64,000 nucleotides of DNA. Origin: Hofstenia miamia. Its lineage: Eukaryota; Xenacoelomorpha; Acoela. Position 1 is the stretch's first letter. Each line of letters begins with the position of its first letter. Below, piece by piece: positions 47,430 to 58,360 of this stretch. Where the stretch lies: the NCBI GenBank assembly GCA_004352715.1, contig SCFE01000005.1, positions 283,238-347,237 on the forward strand. The letters run 5' to 3'. Made by a program: the position numbers and the translations under genes. A model generated the notes under the pieces. It worked only from the letters and a program-made list of their open reading frames with translations. It did not search any database and was not told the DNA's origin.

Positions 47430-47945
47430 AGGAACCAGCAGTCAGGACAAACTGAGTGAAGAAATACAGACGGAAGAACTGCGGTAAGTGACAAATACAG
47501 CCTTTGATAGCTTGATTTTAGAAGTTGGCGCAAATGACTAAGATTTCAGGAATAAAAAAGTAGGATGTATGGTGCATTGGAGTTTGAGTAGGCAGCATGG
47601 GCTAGAAGCAGAAGCTAACTGATATGAGCTTAGCAACAGGGCGTTATAGAGATTGAGAAGCCTAAAATCTGTGGGATTTAAACATATAAACTAGCATGGC
47701 TTTAGAAGCACGGAGGCCATAGAAGTGGTAAATAAGACGGAAAGAATTAAGACCAAGTGACAGGAATATCGAAAGCAAGGAGGAAATAGAGAGGTGGTGG
47801 AAGTTAAAGAATGTAAGTAAGAAGTTTATGTGATACCTGGAGGAGTTAGTATTACCAAAGCGAGAAAGAGTGGTAGTACAAAAGACACCACAGTTAGGAA
47901 CACTCACTTTGGGTTCTGAGGAAGGCTCTCAAACTCCCTGAGAAC
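47430..47945 (+). pseudogene. Non-LTR retrotransposon C-terminal fragment
   Basis: From 47558 a frame reads KVGCMVHWSLSRQHGLEAEA then, after a stop, YELSNRA. This matches the KVAxMIHWxLCxKYGLE…WYEH block of a widespread LINE family. Further on come EARRP (about 47706), SDRNIESKEEIERWWKLKN, VSKKFM, LEELVLPKRERVVVQKT and, one frame over, LRKALKLPENW near 47925. The family pattern is EARRPDIV…VEKYxxLKxEI…LGTAxILRKVL. Several stops and frame changes make it a dead copy. It lacks the RT catalytic core and lies between (AAT)n tracts (47372-47414 and about 48000-48052). Confidence 0.8.
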
Positions 47946-48052
47946 TGGTGACCACCTAGCTGAGAGTTACACCAGCATGATGTGTGAGAAGGAAATAAGT
48001 ATTAATATTAATTAATAAATACTAATACTAATAATATTAAAAATAATATTTG

Positions 48053-51000
48053 TTTTAAAATTGTTTGATAAGGAATCAGGGTGTGATTTTGATGACCCTT
48101 CGATTCTTCTAATTAGTGCATGATTACGTAAGTGTTAAATTTATTGATTCTTTGTTGACTCAATTCTAAGTGGACTTGTTTGGCGTCAGTTTACATTATT
48201 TTTATCCATAAAACGTTAATTAAACATATTCTTTGAGAATATTTGAAAGCATTTATACTTTAAACTTCTTAAAATTTAATGTGTAACAACTTTTAGAGAC
48301 AACAAAGGGCAAAACAATAAAAACTTTCTACTTTGCAATTTCTCATATAGTTCTCGAGCGGTAAAATCTCAAACACCTCAATTCAATTAAGAAAAAAACA
48401 AAGTAACTTAAGCTCTCTGATTAAAGGTTAAAAAATTAATTGCTAAATTGTTACAAACCCGAAAACCGCCCATAGCATAAAGCAACTTTGCATTTCCTTG
48501 TAATTTAATGGCCTTGCAATATTCTAAATTCAATTTGAACTAATTTCTTGATTTCGTTTTTGCTTGAGATCTATGTTTAATTATTTTGTATTTTCTATTC
48601 AAGTAAATTACTCTCAGCAGATAATCATGCATTCTAAATTAACTAATAAATGAATAATTAATGCTTTGTAAACTTTTCTCTAAAGTTCTTTATTGTGATA
48701 CAGTTTTACATTGTACAGAATTTGTTAGAGTTTCATCATTTATTGAGATAAAACGCATTATTTAATAAATTAAATGCTGTTGTTTAGTAGTATTTAATAT
48801 TAATACTGTTAACGTGCAATTGTAATAAAATAAAACTAAAAGTTGATAGCAGTTCCTGTTGTAATTCTCAAAATTAATAAATTGGTGAGAATGACAAATG
48901 AGGTGGATTGAAATTGTTTTTGATAGCTGCCTTTGAATCAAGTAAAAAAGTGAACTAAATAAATAGTGCATGAAATTTTGAACTACCTGTATTGTTTCAC
49001 TCTGAGGTTCGCTCTTAAGAAATATATCAAGCACATATTTCACTAATGGGGATATTGGTTTAGAAAATAAACTTCGACTGTCATTAAATATTCAATACAA
49101 TGAAAGTCAGCATATTAAATATATTTACACATGTTCATTAATTATTTAGATTGTAATAACGAAATGAACTTTTACCATGACGCCACTTTCTAAAGAGCGA
49201 AGATATTCAGCAGTGTATTTAAATTTTTTCAAATATCTACGGGAACAATAAGGGATTGAGAAAATATTATAGCGATGCATAACGTTGGAAAAATTTGTCT
49301 GCATGTATATGTAGTTTTATGCAGTGCTAGTAAATATGAAATGCAACAATGTTTGCCCAAAATAATATTTTAGTAAAATAATAGTGATATTAGTTAAACA
49401 ATATTTGCACTAAGTACTAAACCCTGTGCAAATGGTATCATAAAGCGGCCATTTTTAAAGCTAAATTTGTACTCTATGCGTCACGACAGGAAATGTTGAG
49501 CAATTTAATTAACTAAATATGATTATTTATCGGTATTCAATGTAAGAAATTATGAATCTGGTAACTGCTACTACAGGCTAGTATATTTGCCTTGTCTGAA
49601 CTGGGGGAGGCTGCAGTATCAGCTTTCTACTAAATTTTTAATTTTTAAAATATATATTTGCAAGGCTTTGATTTTTTGAATAAGCATAGATATAATGAAA
49701 ACATAAATTTTTTGAAATATACATTTTCAAAATATGATTGATAATTTGCAACATCCCCAATGCCTTAAATTGTATATGATTTAATAAATTTGGTTTTCAT
49801 ATGTTTTCTTGGTGTTGTGAATGAACCTTGCAGGATTTTCGTTTTTGAAACTCCTCTGAAAATTATAGTAATAAAATCGGAACAGCTAAAAACAATTAAG
49901 TCAACACGCCGTTTCTTTTTCAAAACGTTGCCAAAATCATTACTCAAAAAGCCAGTTTCCTTTAGAGTACAATAGCACATTACAAACCGTTGTTAAATAA
50001 TTAATTCGCATTGCACCGTAGTGTTTCAAAGTTTATTCTTCAAAAAATAAAAATTTACATCCTAAAGCACTTATAGAGCGAAAAACTTCATAAAATTTTG
50101 TTTAATTTCTATGCAAATACCACATAATTAACTAATTAATTAATTAATTGATTAATTAATAAGTACCAATTACCATGTGCCAAAAGATGTACTAAAGTAT
50201 GCAAAATTTAAGTAAATGTACATCGGTAGCTCTTTTCCAAATATCTGAATCAGTTCCAATAATAATATGTGTGCAGAAGTGAAAGTTAGATCTACCATCA
50301 GTTAGAACAGCTTTCTGAAAGCTTAATGATGCAGTGGAACTTGATATCAACATTGTTCACTGTCCTTTAAAAAAATTGAAATTGAGTGTCGAAATAAAAC
50401 CTAATTGAATCAAAGTATTTCATCGAAAATTCTGCAGTATCTAAGGTTGTGCTGGCCATTTTTGCTCTTCGTTTAATGGATACAAATTATAAAAAGACAT
50501 TGTATTTAATTTATTTTTTTAAAATTTGCAAAATTTATATTTTTGCATCATGCAATCATTGTTTCAGACATCGTACTGTAAAAAATTTTATTATTATGAT
50601 GCCAACGGAATGTTAATAGAGCATATCTATATTAAGTGCTTGTTTTGATTTTTTTTCGTAACATTGTTCAAAAATTGGATCACAGTACTGCCTGTGGTTT
50701 TGATAGAACTAATAAAGAAAACTATAATTATTTGATCTCCATGTACATGTATATGTAATAGTCATAAACACAACATTAACATTAACATTCATATAAATTT
50801 TTTATTCGGATCAGCAAATATTTTTTTTTTCAGAAAAAAAATGTCTTTCTAAGGTTCATGCTTTCTATCAAAGTAATATGAAAAATAAAACTTATTCACA
50901 AATTTTGCTTAGTAACGAAAAGATTTTCCTCTCAAAAACTATCCAATTATTGTTAAATTGACACATCAGCACTAAAAATTTTTCAAAATTTACTACTTAA

Positions 51001-51666
51001 TGGACCCATTGATCCAATACTGGCCATCTTATAAAAGTCACTAGCCCAAGGGAAAAATTCGTAGCAACTTTGTCTACATAGTATTAGACCCATTAGCAAT
51101 CAACTAGTAATATAATTGTGAATTCCTTTCAGGTCAAGTCAGGACAAGTACTTATTATTAATATGAATTACGCTGGCATCATTAAAAACCATTCTTTAAA
51201 GTATATTATCAGAATACTAAAAAATTTCTTGAAACATGTGTTTTATACATTCCCAAAAAAACTTTGAAATTGTTATCATTGTCACTGCTACCAAATCAAC
51301 ATCTCTTAAAATCTCATAATTTTACATGTTTTAGAGCACCACGGCTAGTGCGCGAACGTTTATTTCTGATTAATATTACAAACCAAATTCTCCTAAACTG
51401 TCATAATTTTATATTTTTGTTACTATTTTTATTTTTGTACATGATCCTTTTAATTTAGTTTTCAAAAATGTTTTTCATATTTTTTTAATTACATGTTCCA
51501 TGTGTTTCAAGTACTACTTTTCCTCCTCCGATCTAACATTCACAGGTTGCTATTATTGAATGAAATTGAATTGAAAGAGTGTAAATACAACAAAGTGTTT
51601 TGAAATTTTTTACAATAATATCGATTCATTTTGAAAATAATTGAAAAAAACATTTAGTTTAATATA
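48053..51666. other. AT-rich intergenic, nothing recognised
   Basis: A (TTAA/ATTA)n stretch lies at about 50127-50161. TCAAGTCAGGACAAG near 51131 is a possible transposon word. No gene seen. Confidence 0.45.
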
Positions 51667-52472
51667 GCTCCGATCAAAAAATGAGAAAAAATTTTCAAAT
51701 ACAAGAACCTTTCAATGACAGTACACAAGTCCTTTCACCTCATTAAAATAAGAAGCTTTGGACGAACACAATTAAGAGATAACTCACAATCAACAACAGT
51801 AGCCGTAAACACAACAGATGGGAACAGAGACTTTACAAATTTTCTCTAAACATGTCTCATCAAGATGCAAGAAACGTTCTCGAATATCTCTACTCTACTG
51901 GAACCACAGATCGCAAATCTTTACTTAAGATATCGAGTATAAACACAATCTACCGAAACTTCAAAAGCCTGACTTAAACAAATACGCTAAAAAGAAAGAA
52001 CGGAAGTGGGCAACCTCTCAATTTGACAGTAAGTGAACGGAAAAGTTTTGTCATAATTGTTTTACAAAACCCATTGAAATCAACCAACCGCTCATTTGTT
52101 ATCGAACTGGATTGTTCAAGACACCAAAATTTCTTCAAAAAAATATCAAATTTTGAAGTGGCCTGCCAACTCATCGGACCTTTTATCTATAGGAAATGCT
52201 TCGGGGTCATGAAGGAAAAATATGCAAAATCTTAAGCTATATTTCCTGGAGTCGATAGAAAAAATTACCCCGAGAATACAGAAGAATTTGATTGACTAAA
52301 TTAATGACAGAGTTTTAAAATGTGTTCGCTTCGCAGGCCATTTTGTCTAATTTCTTTTACATAAACTTATAAAGAACTTAATTTACCATCGATTGATATA
52401 AATTGTGGTACTGTGCGTGTTTTTACTGCCAAGAGATTGAAAAAATTCTGTTTCTCATTTTTTTACCGGAGC
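51667..52472 (+). mobile_element. Internally deleted Tc1-like transposon
   Basis: The left end GCTCCGATCAAAAAATGAG (51667) and the right end in reverse GCTCCGGTAAAAAAATGAG (from 52472) match at 17 of 19, and pairing continues through GAAA and an A/T-rich stretch. TA flanks both ends (51665-51666 and 52473-52474), the Tc1/mariner target. At 806 bp it is about half the usual length because the transposase core is missing. Confidence 0.85.
51852..52330 (+). pseudogene. Tc1-like transposase, core deleted
   Basis: ATG at 51852 opens MSHQDARNVLEYLYSTGTTD, a helix-turn-helix start with IYRNFKSL. After an in-frame TAA (51975-51977) comes TNTLKRKNGSGQPLNLTVSE, matching the RKxGSGRPxKLT linker of the paired-like DNA-binding domain. 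Near 52150 another frame gives KWPANSSDLLSIGN, then VMKEKYAK and IEKITPRIQKNLID, i.e. the C-terminal WPxxSxDLxPIEN…MKxxV…IPxRIQ block. The third catalytic residue (usually Glu in PIEN) is Gly here. The segment containing the first two catalytic Asp is absent, so it is an internal-deletion derivative plus point decay. Confidence 0.82.
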
Positions 52473-52474
52473 TA

Positions 52475-55400
52475 CAATTTTTTTATTTAGTTGTAATAGA
52501 GCAAAACACTTTACTTACAAAATATAAATTGACAATTTTCTTTTCAAGTACTTTTTCATTGAATTAGTGTTTTTTGACGATAATTGTCAGAACCGTAAAG
52601 AAACCAAGTGGTCTTGTTTCAAATTACACAAGCAATGAAAAATATATTACAATTGTCAAGCCCTTGAAAGTTGCTGAGATTTACTGACAAATTATTTTCT
52701 TATAGTATATTTAAATAACAAAATACATGTAGGTGTTTAGCAAACTGCCTGTTCGTAGTCATATTGCATGATTTTATTTCAAGAATAGGCCAATTCATTG
52801 CAATATGGGGGGGAAAATAGTTCGGGAGCATCGAAAAATTAGAAGAACTCTTTATGATTTAAAAATACATTGCAGACATGCAGCTAATGCGATTTTGACT
52901 TGAAAAGTTAAGTTCTCCGGTATATGCTGGCATCAAACAGTCAGAATATTCAAAAGGACGCTAATAAGTCAAAACTGTATTGCGTTGAGAACGTTTTCAA
53001 CAAATTGACGTAGATCAAAGATAAAAAAATCAATTCATAAACACCAATGAAATGTAAAAAATTCGGAATTATTAATAATTTTCTTTTTAACTGCTAACGC
53101 TCTTCATTGCAGGTTTCTTCTAGACATTTAAAGTAAATTAGCAAAACTATTTAGAACATTTTGTTCAATTAACTGTTTTATACATAATCTTTGTTGGGAA
53201 GCATAAATTTAATAGGTAAACAGGTTTTTTAAATAGCACTAACCTAAAAATTTGTATTCAATTTATAAGTGCAATTATATACAAGCTTGTTGTAAATTAC
53301 CGTTGTTTGTGAACATTATATCTAAGGGGAGGTAGAAAATTTTTGGAAGATTTTAAAATATCATGCATTTTCTTCCTCAAATTATTTTAGTAATATCCAT
53401 AGGTGCCTTTCAAATAAATACGTTGCAATTTACAAAGAAGACTTATACATACATTTTAAGCTAATTACTTTACGTCAATTATGGAATGTGACATATTAAT
53501 TGTGATTTTTTGATGTGTAGATACAAACTATTGCAATCAACTTTATAATGCTAATAATATGAAAATGTCAAAGAATAACACAACATGTGTTTCAAAAAGC
53601 CTCTTTAGTGATGATGTAGTAAGCCTTCGACATTTTTAAAAAGAACTTATCATTCAGATCTTGACATCAAATATAAATAATGTTTTGTTATAAAGAAGAA
53701 TAAACTCTTTTATATATTTTATGACACTATACTTTTTTCTCGAATAATGATTCTTTTGAAGGCATAAAATTGCATTTCTCAGTGATCAAAATAGATTGAC
53801 CACAAAATAAATAAATTTGCGTTTCCCTTTGTTTTTTTGTAATTTTTGATAAAATATACATTATTTGTATGCAAATCTAATAATTTAAGCAATTTTTAAA
53901 GAAAAAATATTAAATATCTAACAAACTTTTCTCTCATTATCATTTCAGCTTAATAGAAATTCATTTCTATTTGCAAGTCTGATCACTTCATAAAAATTTA
54001 GAACATGATTGAATGTACCAAGATGCCTCTTGGCGATAAAACTGATGAGTTAGACAATTCATTTGGCTTCCATTTTAATTTTCCAAGTCCTCTCCCATAT
54101 TGAATTGGAAGTGAGATAAAGTAAATTCTCAAAAATGAAATTTCGTTTCCTCGAAAATAATTACTCAACTGTGACCTAATGAAAATTTTATAAATTGATT
54201 TGATCTCACTGTATTACTCTTGGTTATTGGCACAGATTGTGACTTAAGATAGTGAAAGATTGCAAAAAATCTTTCTGCATACGTTGGAAGCATCTGAAAT
54301 AATGGTGTATTTTGTTCAGAAATGTATTCGATTAATTACTGCTAGCATATTGTTTACATAACTCTAAAAAGAGGAAATTTTGATGCTCGTAAAGATTTGA
54401 GGTGGGGTAAGATTACCCATCCACTACACATTTTCCGTTCTAGTGACCCAACTAGTTCACAATTTTGTATGTGGTAAGTCTGATCATCAACCTTTCCATA
54501 AAGTTATCATTATTTCAATATTGTGTATAGTTTTTGTAGACATCAGGCCTTTGTAAGAAACTTAACTTGACGTAAAATATGAGTAAATAGATGTATTGTT
54601 TACTAATTAAGTGAAAGCAATGCTAGTTGAATTTCGAGTAACTGGTTAGTAGAGATAGATGAACTAAAAATTCACCTGCATTAAATAACAGATACGCATT
54701 AGAAAAATGTCAATTTCAAATCATCTAAAACATATAACATAGAGTCATGCTGCCTAATACGGATACCACCCTATAATGAATAAATTTATTTAAAATAAAA
54801 ATTTACCAAACAGTGATGTATATTTTAAAACTGGCAGGTTTTATTTTTTTTAGTCCTTATCTTTACTTTTATTGAATTATTTTTTGCTCAAAAAGTGCAG
54901 ATTGCTACTAAGCGAAGTGTTATTATCATTATAATTCTTAATTAACACTTTGTATTTATCTTTACATGTATGTTTCGATTTTATTGGCAAACCAGTGGGT
55001 GTGTGTCTCATTTTTCTTGGTTTTTTAATTTACTTGTCTATTTATATGTAAAATGCATATATGTAAATAATTTGAAACGTACATCCATTATTGCAGTACA
55101 GTAAATGACAAAAAATTCAAATATTATCTTCAGAATAAATTCTATTTTATGCAATGTCATGCAGACTCCCACTGGTATTAAAATGGTAATGTTACTGTAA
55201 TAAAAAATTCTTTGAAGTTCTATCTATTTACGTTTACAATAGCTAATTCAGAGCAAATATCAATATTTATTTATGAAGAACTCACTAATTATATTTCTCG
55301 CAGTAGTGCATAAATTATGGTGCACACATTACCTTTTTAAAAATGTAAACTTCAATATTGAGTTTCATATTTATGCACTTTGAAACTATATTGAAGTGTA

Positions 55401-55502
55401 ATTAAATACTTTAAAAAGAAACTATGCCTGCATATTGATCTCTGAATTTCTTGTTTCGACATTGAAGAAGCCTAAATAACAAATTATAAACTGCATATAA
55501 AA
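52475..55502. other. AT-rich intergenic, nothing recognised
   Basis: No supported gene, RNA or repeat structure on either strand. Confidence 0.5.
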
Positions 55503-55650
55503 AGGTGTTCCCAAAGTCTTTAGGCAGTATAAGGAAAAAAACTGCAGTTGAAAATCTCTGAAATCTTTTTGCTAAGCATAAAATTATCGCTGAAAGACAA
55601 TTGATGAAGAAATTTTAAAAATTACTTGGGCTGAATTTGAATATCGCTTT
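55503..55650 (+). mobile_element. Mariner fragment cut by (TA)n
   Basis: GGTGTTCCCAAAGTCTTTAGG at the left resembles a mariner terminus. At 55597-55650 the frame KTIDEEILKITWAEFEYRF resembles the C-terminal ITPEML…WxxLEYRLDxC segment of mariner transposases. Sequence then passes straight into (TA)n, so the right end is missing. It is distinct from the minus-strand mariner that follows. Confidence 0.45.
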
Positions 55651-55657
55651 ATATATA

Positions 55658-55698
<41 letters not shown>
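55651..55698. repeat. (TA)n microsatellite at mariner left end
   Basis: Nearly pure TA repeat of 48 bases directly abutting the mariner terminus at 55699. Confidence 0.95.
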
Positions 55699-55702
<4 letters not shown>

Positions 55703-57025
55703 GTCACAGAATAAATGTCGAAAACTAAAAACACGCAACAACTTTATTAATGCAAATAAAAACAAAATGACATTGAAAAAGTAACATTTAGTGACATGGT
55801 AATTATAACATGTGTTCAAAATGTCTTCTATTCTGATCAGAAAGAAATGCAAGGCAATCAAGGAAATTGTTGTTTGCTGACGCTACATTTTCTAATGAAA
55901 TTTGATCTGCTGCATTCTTGATTTTTTAATTGAGATAAGCTCTGGAATTCGGCAATCCATTTTGATATACTAGTTTTTTTATTTGACTCCAATTTCAGAA
56001 ATCTACTGGGGACAGGTCTGGTGAATGTGGGGGCCCCTGATGTGTATAGAATCTGCTTATTACATTTGCATCTCCAAATGTTTCTGATAAAAAATTGCGA
56101 ACATCCTTATGAATGTGTGGTGGAGCACAATCTTGTTGGAACACTGACCGAGAGCACAAACGATGACTTTTAAAAAGATGATTTTGTAAAATCTCTAGAT
56201 ATTTCATGCCATCAATGGTACCAGAATCAATCACAAAAATTGGAACAATTATCTTCTGTGAAAAAGCGACACATACACAGACTTTCTCAGAATGTAAGAG
56301 CTTGTTATAAACTATTGGGGATTTTTTTCCGCCCAAATAAAGCAGTTACGAGTGGAAACTGTACTATCAACATGAAAATAGGCTTGATCACTCCATAACA
56401 CAAATTCCAGCCTTTCGATAAAATTTTTTTTAAATCATTCACAAAATCAATTCGAGATTGATAATCCTGTTCTCTTAGTACTTACAAAATAGATATTTTA
56501 TATTTTTGGCTTTTCAATTTTTTCCTGAGAAGGCTGAAGCACTTTGACGATTTACCCCAATTTCTGCAACTATTTGCCTAATGAAACTTGTTTTCATAGT
56601 TGTTCTGGTTTCAACAGTGGATTTAGCAAATTTTACCTGTACAATTATATCTGTATTTTGACAAACATCTTATGTGCGACCCCTAGGTTTTTGGGGATTT
56701 TCATTTACAGTTTTCTCGAATCTTTTGACACAATCACCAAGATATTTCTCGGAACATATAGCAGATTTTAATTTGTTGTCTTGATAAGAGTACTTTCGAA
56801 TTGCTGCAGTAGCAGATTCCCCACAAATATAGTAATTTCGAATCAATGAATCAATAATCTTTGGATCCATGTTATTGACAACAATAAAAACTATTTATGG
56901 TTATTCATACATAGTTTAAATACCATTTATATACAGATAATTTCGATTGAAGAATATTTATTAAACAATTCATTGGTGTGCATTTATGAGTGAATAATAT
57001 CCGACTTTTATTGAGTTACACATGG
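55699..57025 (-). mobile_element. Mariner-like (IS630/Tc1) element, full length but dead
   Basis: The element of 1327 bp lies between two TA arrays. The terminal repeats are imperfect: left TGTCACAGAATAAATGTCG (from 55702) and right, in reverse, TGTAACTCAATAAAAGTCG, 15 of 19 matching. TA flanks both ends, but since both flanks are TA microsatellites the exact duplication cannot be told from the repeat. Confidence 0.85.
55803..56870 (-). pseudogene. Mariner/Tc1-type transposase, interrupted
   Basis: Catalyses cut-and-paste transposition. ATG at 56870 starts MDPKIIDSLIRNYYICGESA (helix-turn-helix region) and the N-terminal domain runs to about 56500 with stops. Catalytic Asp 1 is in LWSDQAYFH (codon 56388-56390), Asp 2 in FQQDCAPPH (about 56130), Asp 3 in SPDLSPVDF (about 56003). 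I count 42 residues between the second and third Asp, close to the DD41D mariner group. After VDF comes a stop at 55995-55997, and the same frame continues IKKLVYQNGLPNS…NNFLDCLAF…HFEHML to TAA at 55803-55805. Stops at several points and frame changes show it is dead; it could only supply ends for mobilisation. Confidence 0.87.
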
Positions 57026-57048
57026 TATATATATATATATATATATAT
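57026..57048. repeat. (TA)n microsatellite at mariner right end
   Basis: TA run immediately beyond the mariner's right terminus. Confidence 0.95.
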
Positions 57049-57658
57049 TCTGTCAATGTATACAAAGGAATATTTTCGAGCGGGGCATAGAGCGCCATCA
57101 GCGACCGATATTACATAGTATACAANNNNCTTGAAAATAGAAAAAATTCTTACTGATATTATTCAAACAATAGTATGTGCTATTGGTTGTAATTCCAGAT
57201 TTGCAAAAGAAACATCTGCTCAAAATCCCAGTTATTTGAACTTAAAATATTTAAGTAGAATCGATTGTCGAAATTTGGCTCACCATAGCGATGCGTTTGT
57301 AACGTACTTCTTGTATCTATATTGTTTTTATCGACATGGCCAACAACACTCGTTCTTCAGAAATAAAATTATTTTATGCCCCTAACCAAATTAAGATGCA
57401 TTGTTTCTTCAATTTAGGCTATCCGTCATAGGAATAAAATTAATGAAGATTTCAAATATTTCAATAAATAACTTCAGCAAACCGTCTTTATCTCACACCA
57501 AATTAAAAGATAGTTTTTCTCAGTATCTGTTTATCAATATTTCGCACTTCGGGTTCATTTATACAATATTAAATGTCTTTATTATAAATATACCAAAATT
57601 ATTTATGTTAGCTTTACTAGAATATTGAGGTTTTCACGGTTTATGTAAAGGATTTTTT

Positions 57659-57703
<45 letters not shown>

Positions 57704-58192
57704 ATATGTATATACTCTATGACATTCCAGAATAAATTTTATTCATTTTTATATTTAAATAAATACATGATAAATTTAGCATAATTTGTTTAATTGATAA
57801 AAGCAAACAAAACCTCCGTAACAAAAGCTTAATTAAAAAACTTGTAATTCAATCATTCGTTTTAGCGTCTTTCCATTGTCATCAAACAATGCCAGCAAGT
57901 CTATTTATCAAACACGACATTTTAAGGAATCTCTGTAACTGAACAGCGATTAGGAAGTCAAAATAAAAATAAAAATGTATATTCGATTAGAAATTCACTT
58001 AATGTGGTAAAGTTGACCAAATGCAGATAAAAATGTAAAAATTTATGGTGAATTATCCGTATTGAAAGGCTAATGAAAGAAAAATTTCCTAACAAAGCTC
58101 TATATAACTGCTCTACTCTAGTCGGCTTCTGTAGCTTTCCGCTCATAAATGTCAAATAAATGGATAACCCTTGACGATAACAAACATCCGTA
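57049..58192. other. Intergenic with 4-N gap and long (TA)n
   Basis: NNNN at 57126-57129; (TA)n at 57661-57699. Frames at 57131-57385 and 57401-57628 show no recognisable domain. Confidence 0.5.
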
Positions 58193-58215
58193 ATATATAT
58201 ATATATATATATATA
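58193..58215. repeat. (TA)n microsatellite at Penelope 3' end
   Basis: TA run 21 bases beyond the hammerhead of the second Penelope-like element. Confidence 0.95.
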
Positions 58216-58236
58216 AAAACGAACACTTTGACGAAT

Positions 58237-58290
58237 TATATATTTGAAGTACTTTCGGCTATATTATTAGCCTTCATCAGCAAGAATACA
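58237..58290 (-). ncRNA. Type I hammerhead ribozyme of Penelope element
   Basis: Minus-strand reading: stem I 5' strand TGTATTCTTG (58290-58281); core CUGAUGA (58280-58274); one spacer A, an unpaired G or extra pair, then stem II GGCU/AGCC around an A/T loop; core GAAA (58256-58253); self-complementary AGUACU (58253-58248); U17 at 58247; stem I 3' strand CAAATATATA (58246-58237). Stem I pairs as 3 bp, a 2x2 internal loop, then 5 bp. All conserved core bases are present. Predicted cleavage falls between 58247 and 58246. Hammerheads with minimal stem III are established features of Penelope-like elements; the AGUACU palindrome suggests activity as a dimer. It lies 71 bases after the element's coding end. 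Confidence 0.85.
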
Positions 58291-58360
58291 AGGCGATTAA
58301 AAATAAAGTTTACATTTACTGCAGTGAAATGATTGATTGATTGGCAGGATGATTGATTGC

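Noticed and set aside
54045-54070. CTGATGAG as a plus-strand hammerhead core
   Set aside because: No stem II and no GAAA follow at a usable distance.
57131-57385. CAIGCNSR near the start of a frame as a THAP-type zinc finger
   Set aside because: Only one Cys pair matches; the expected later Trp, Pro and Cys-His residues are not present.
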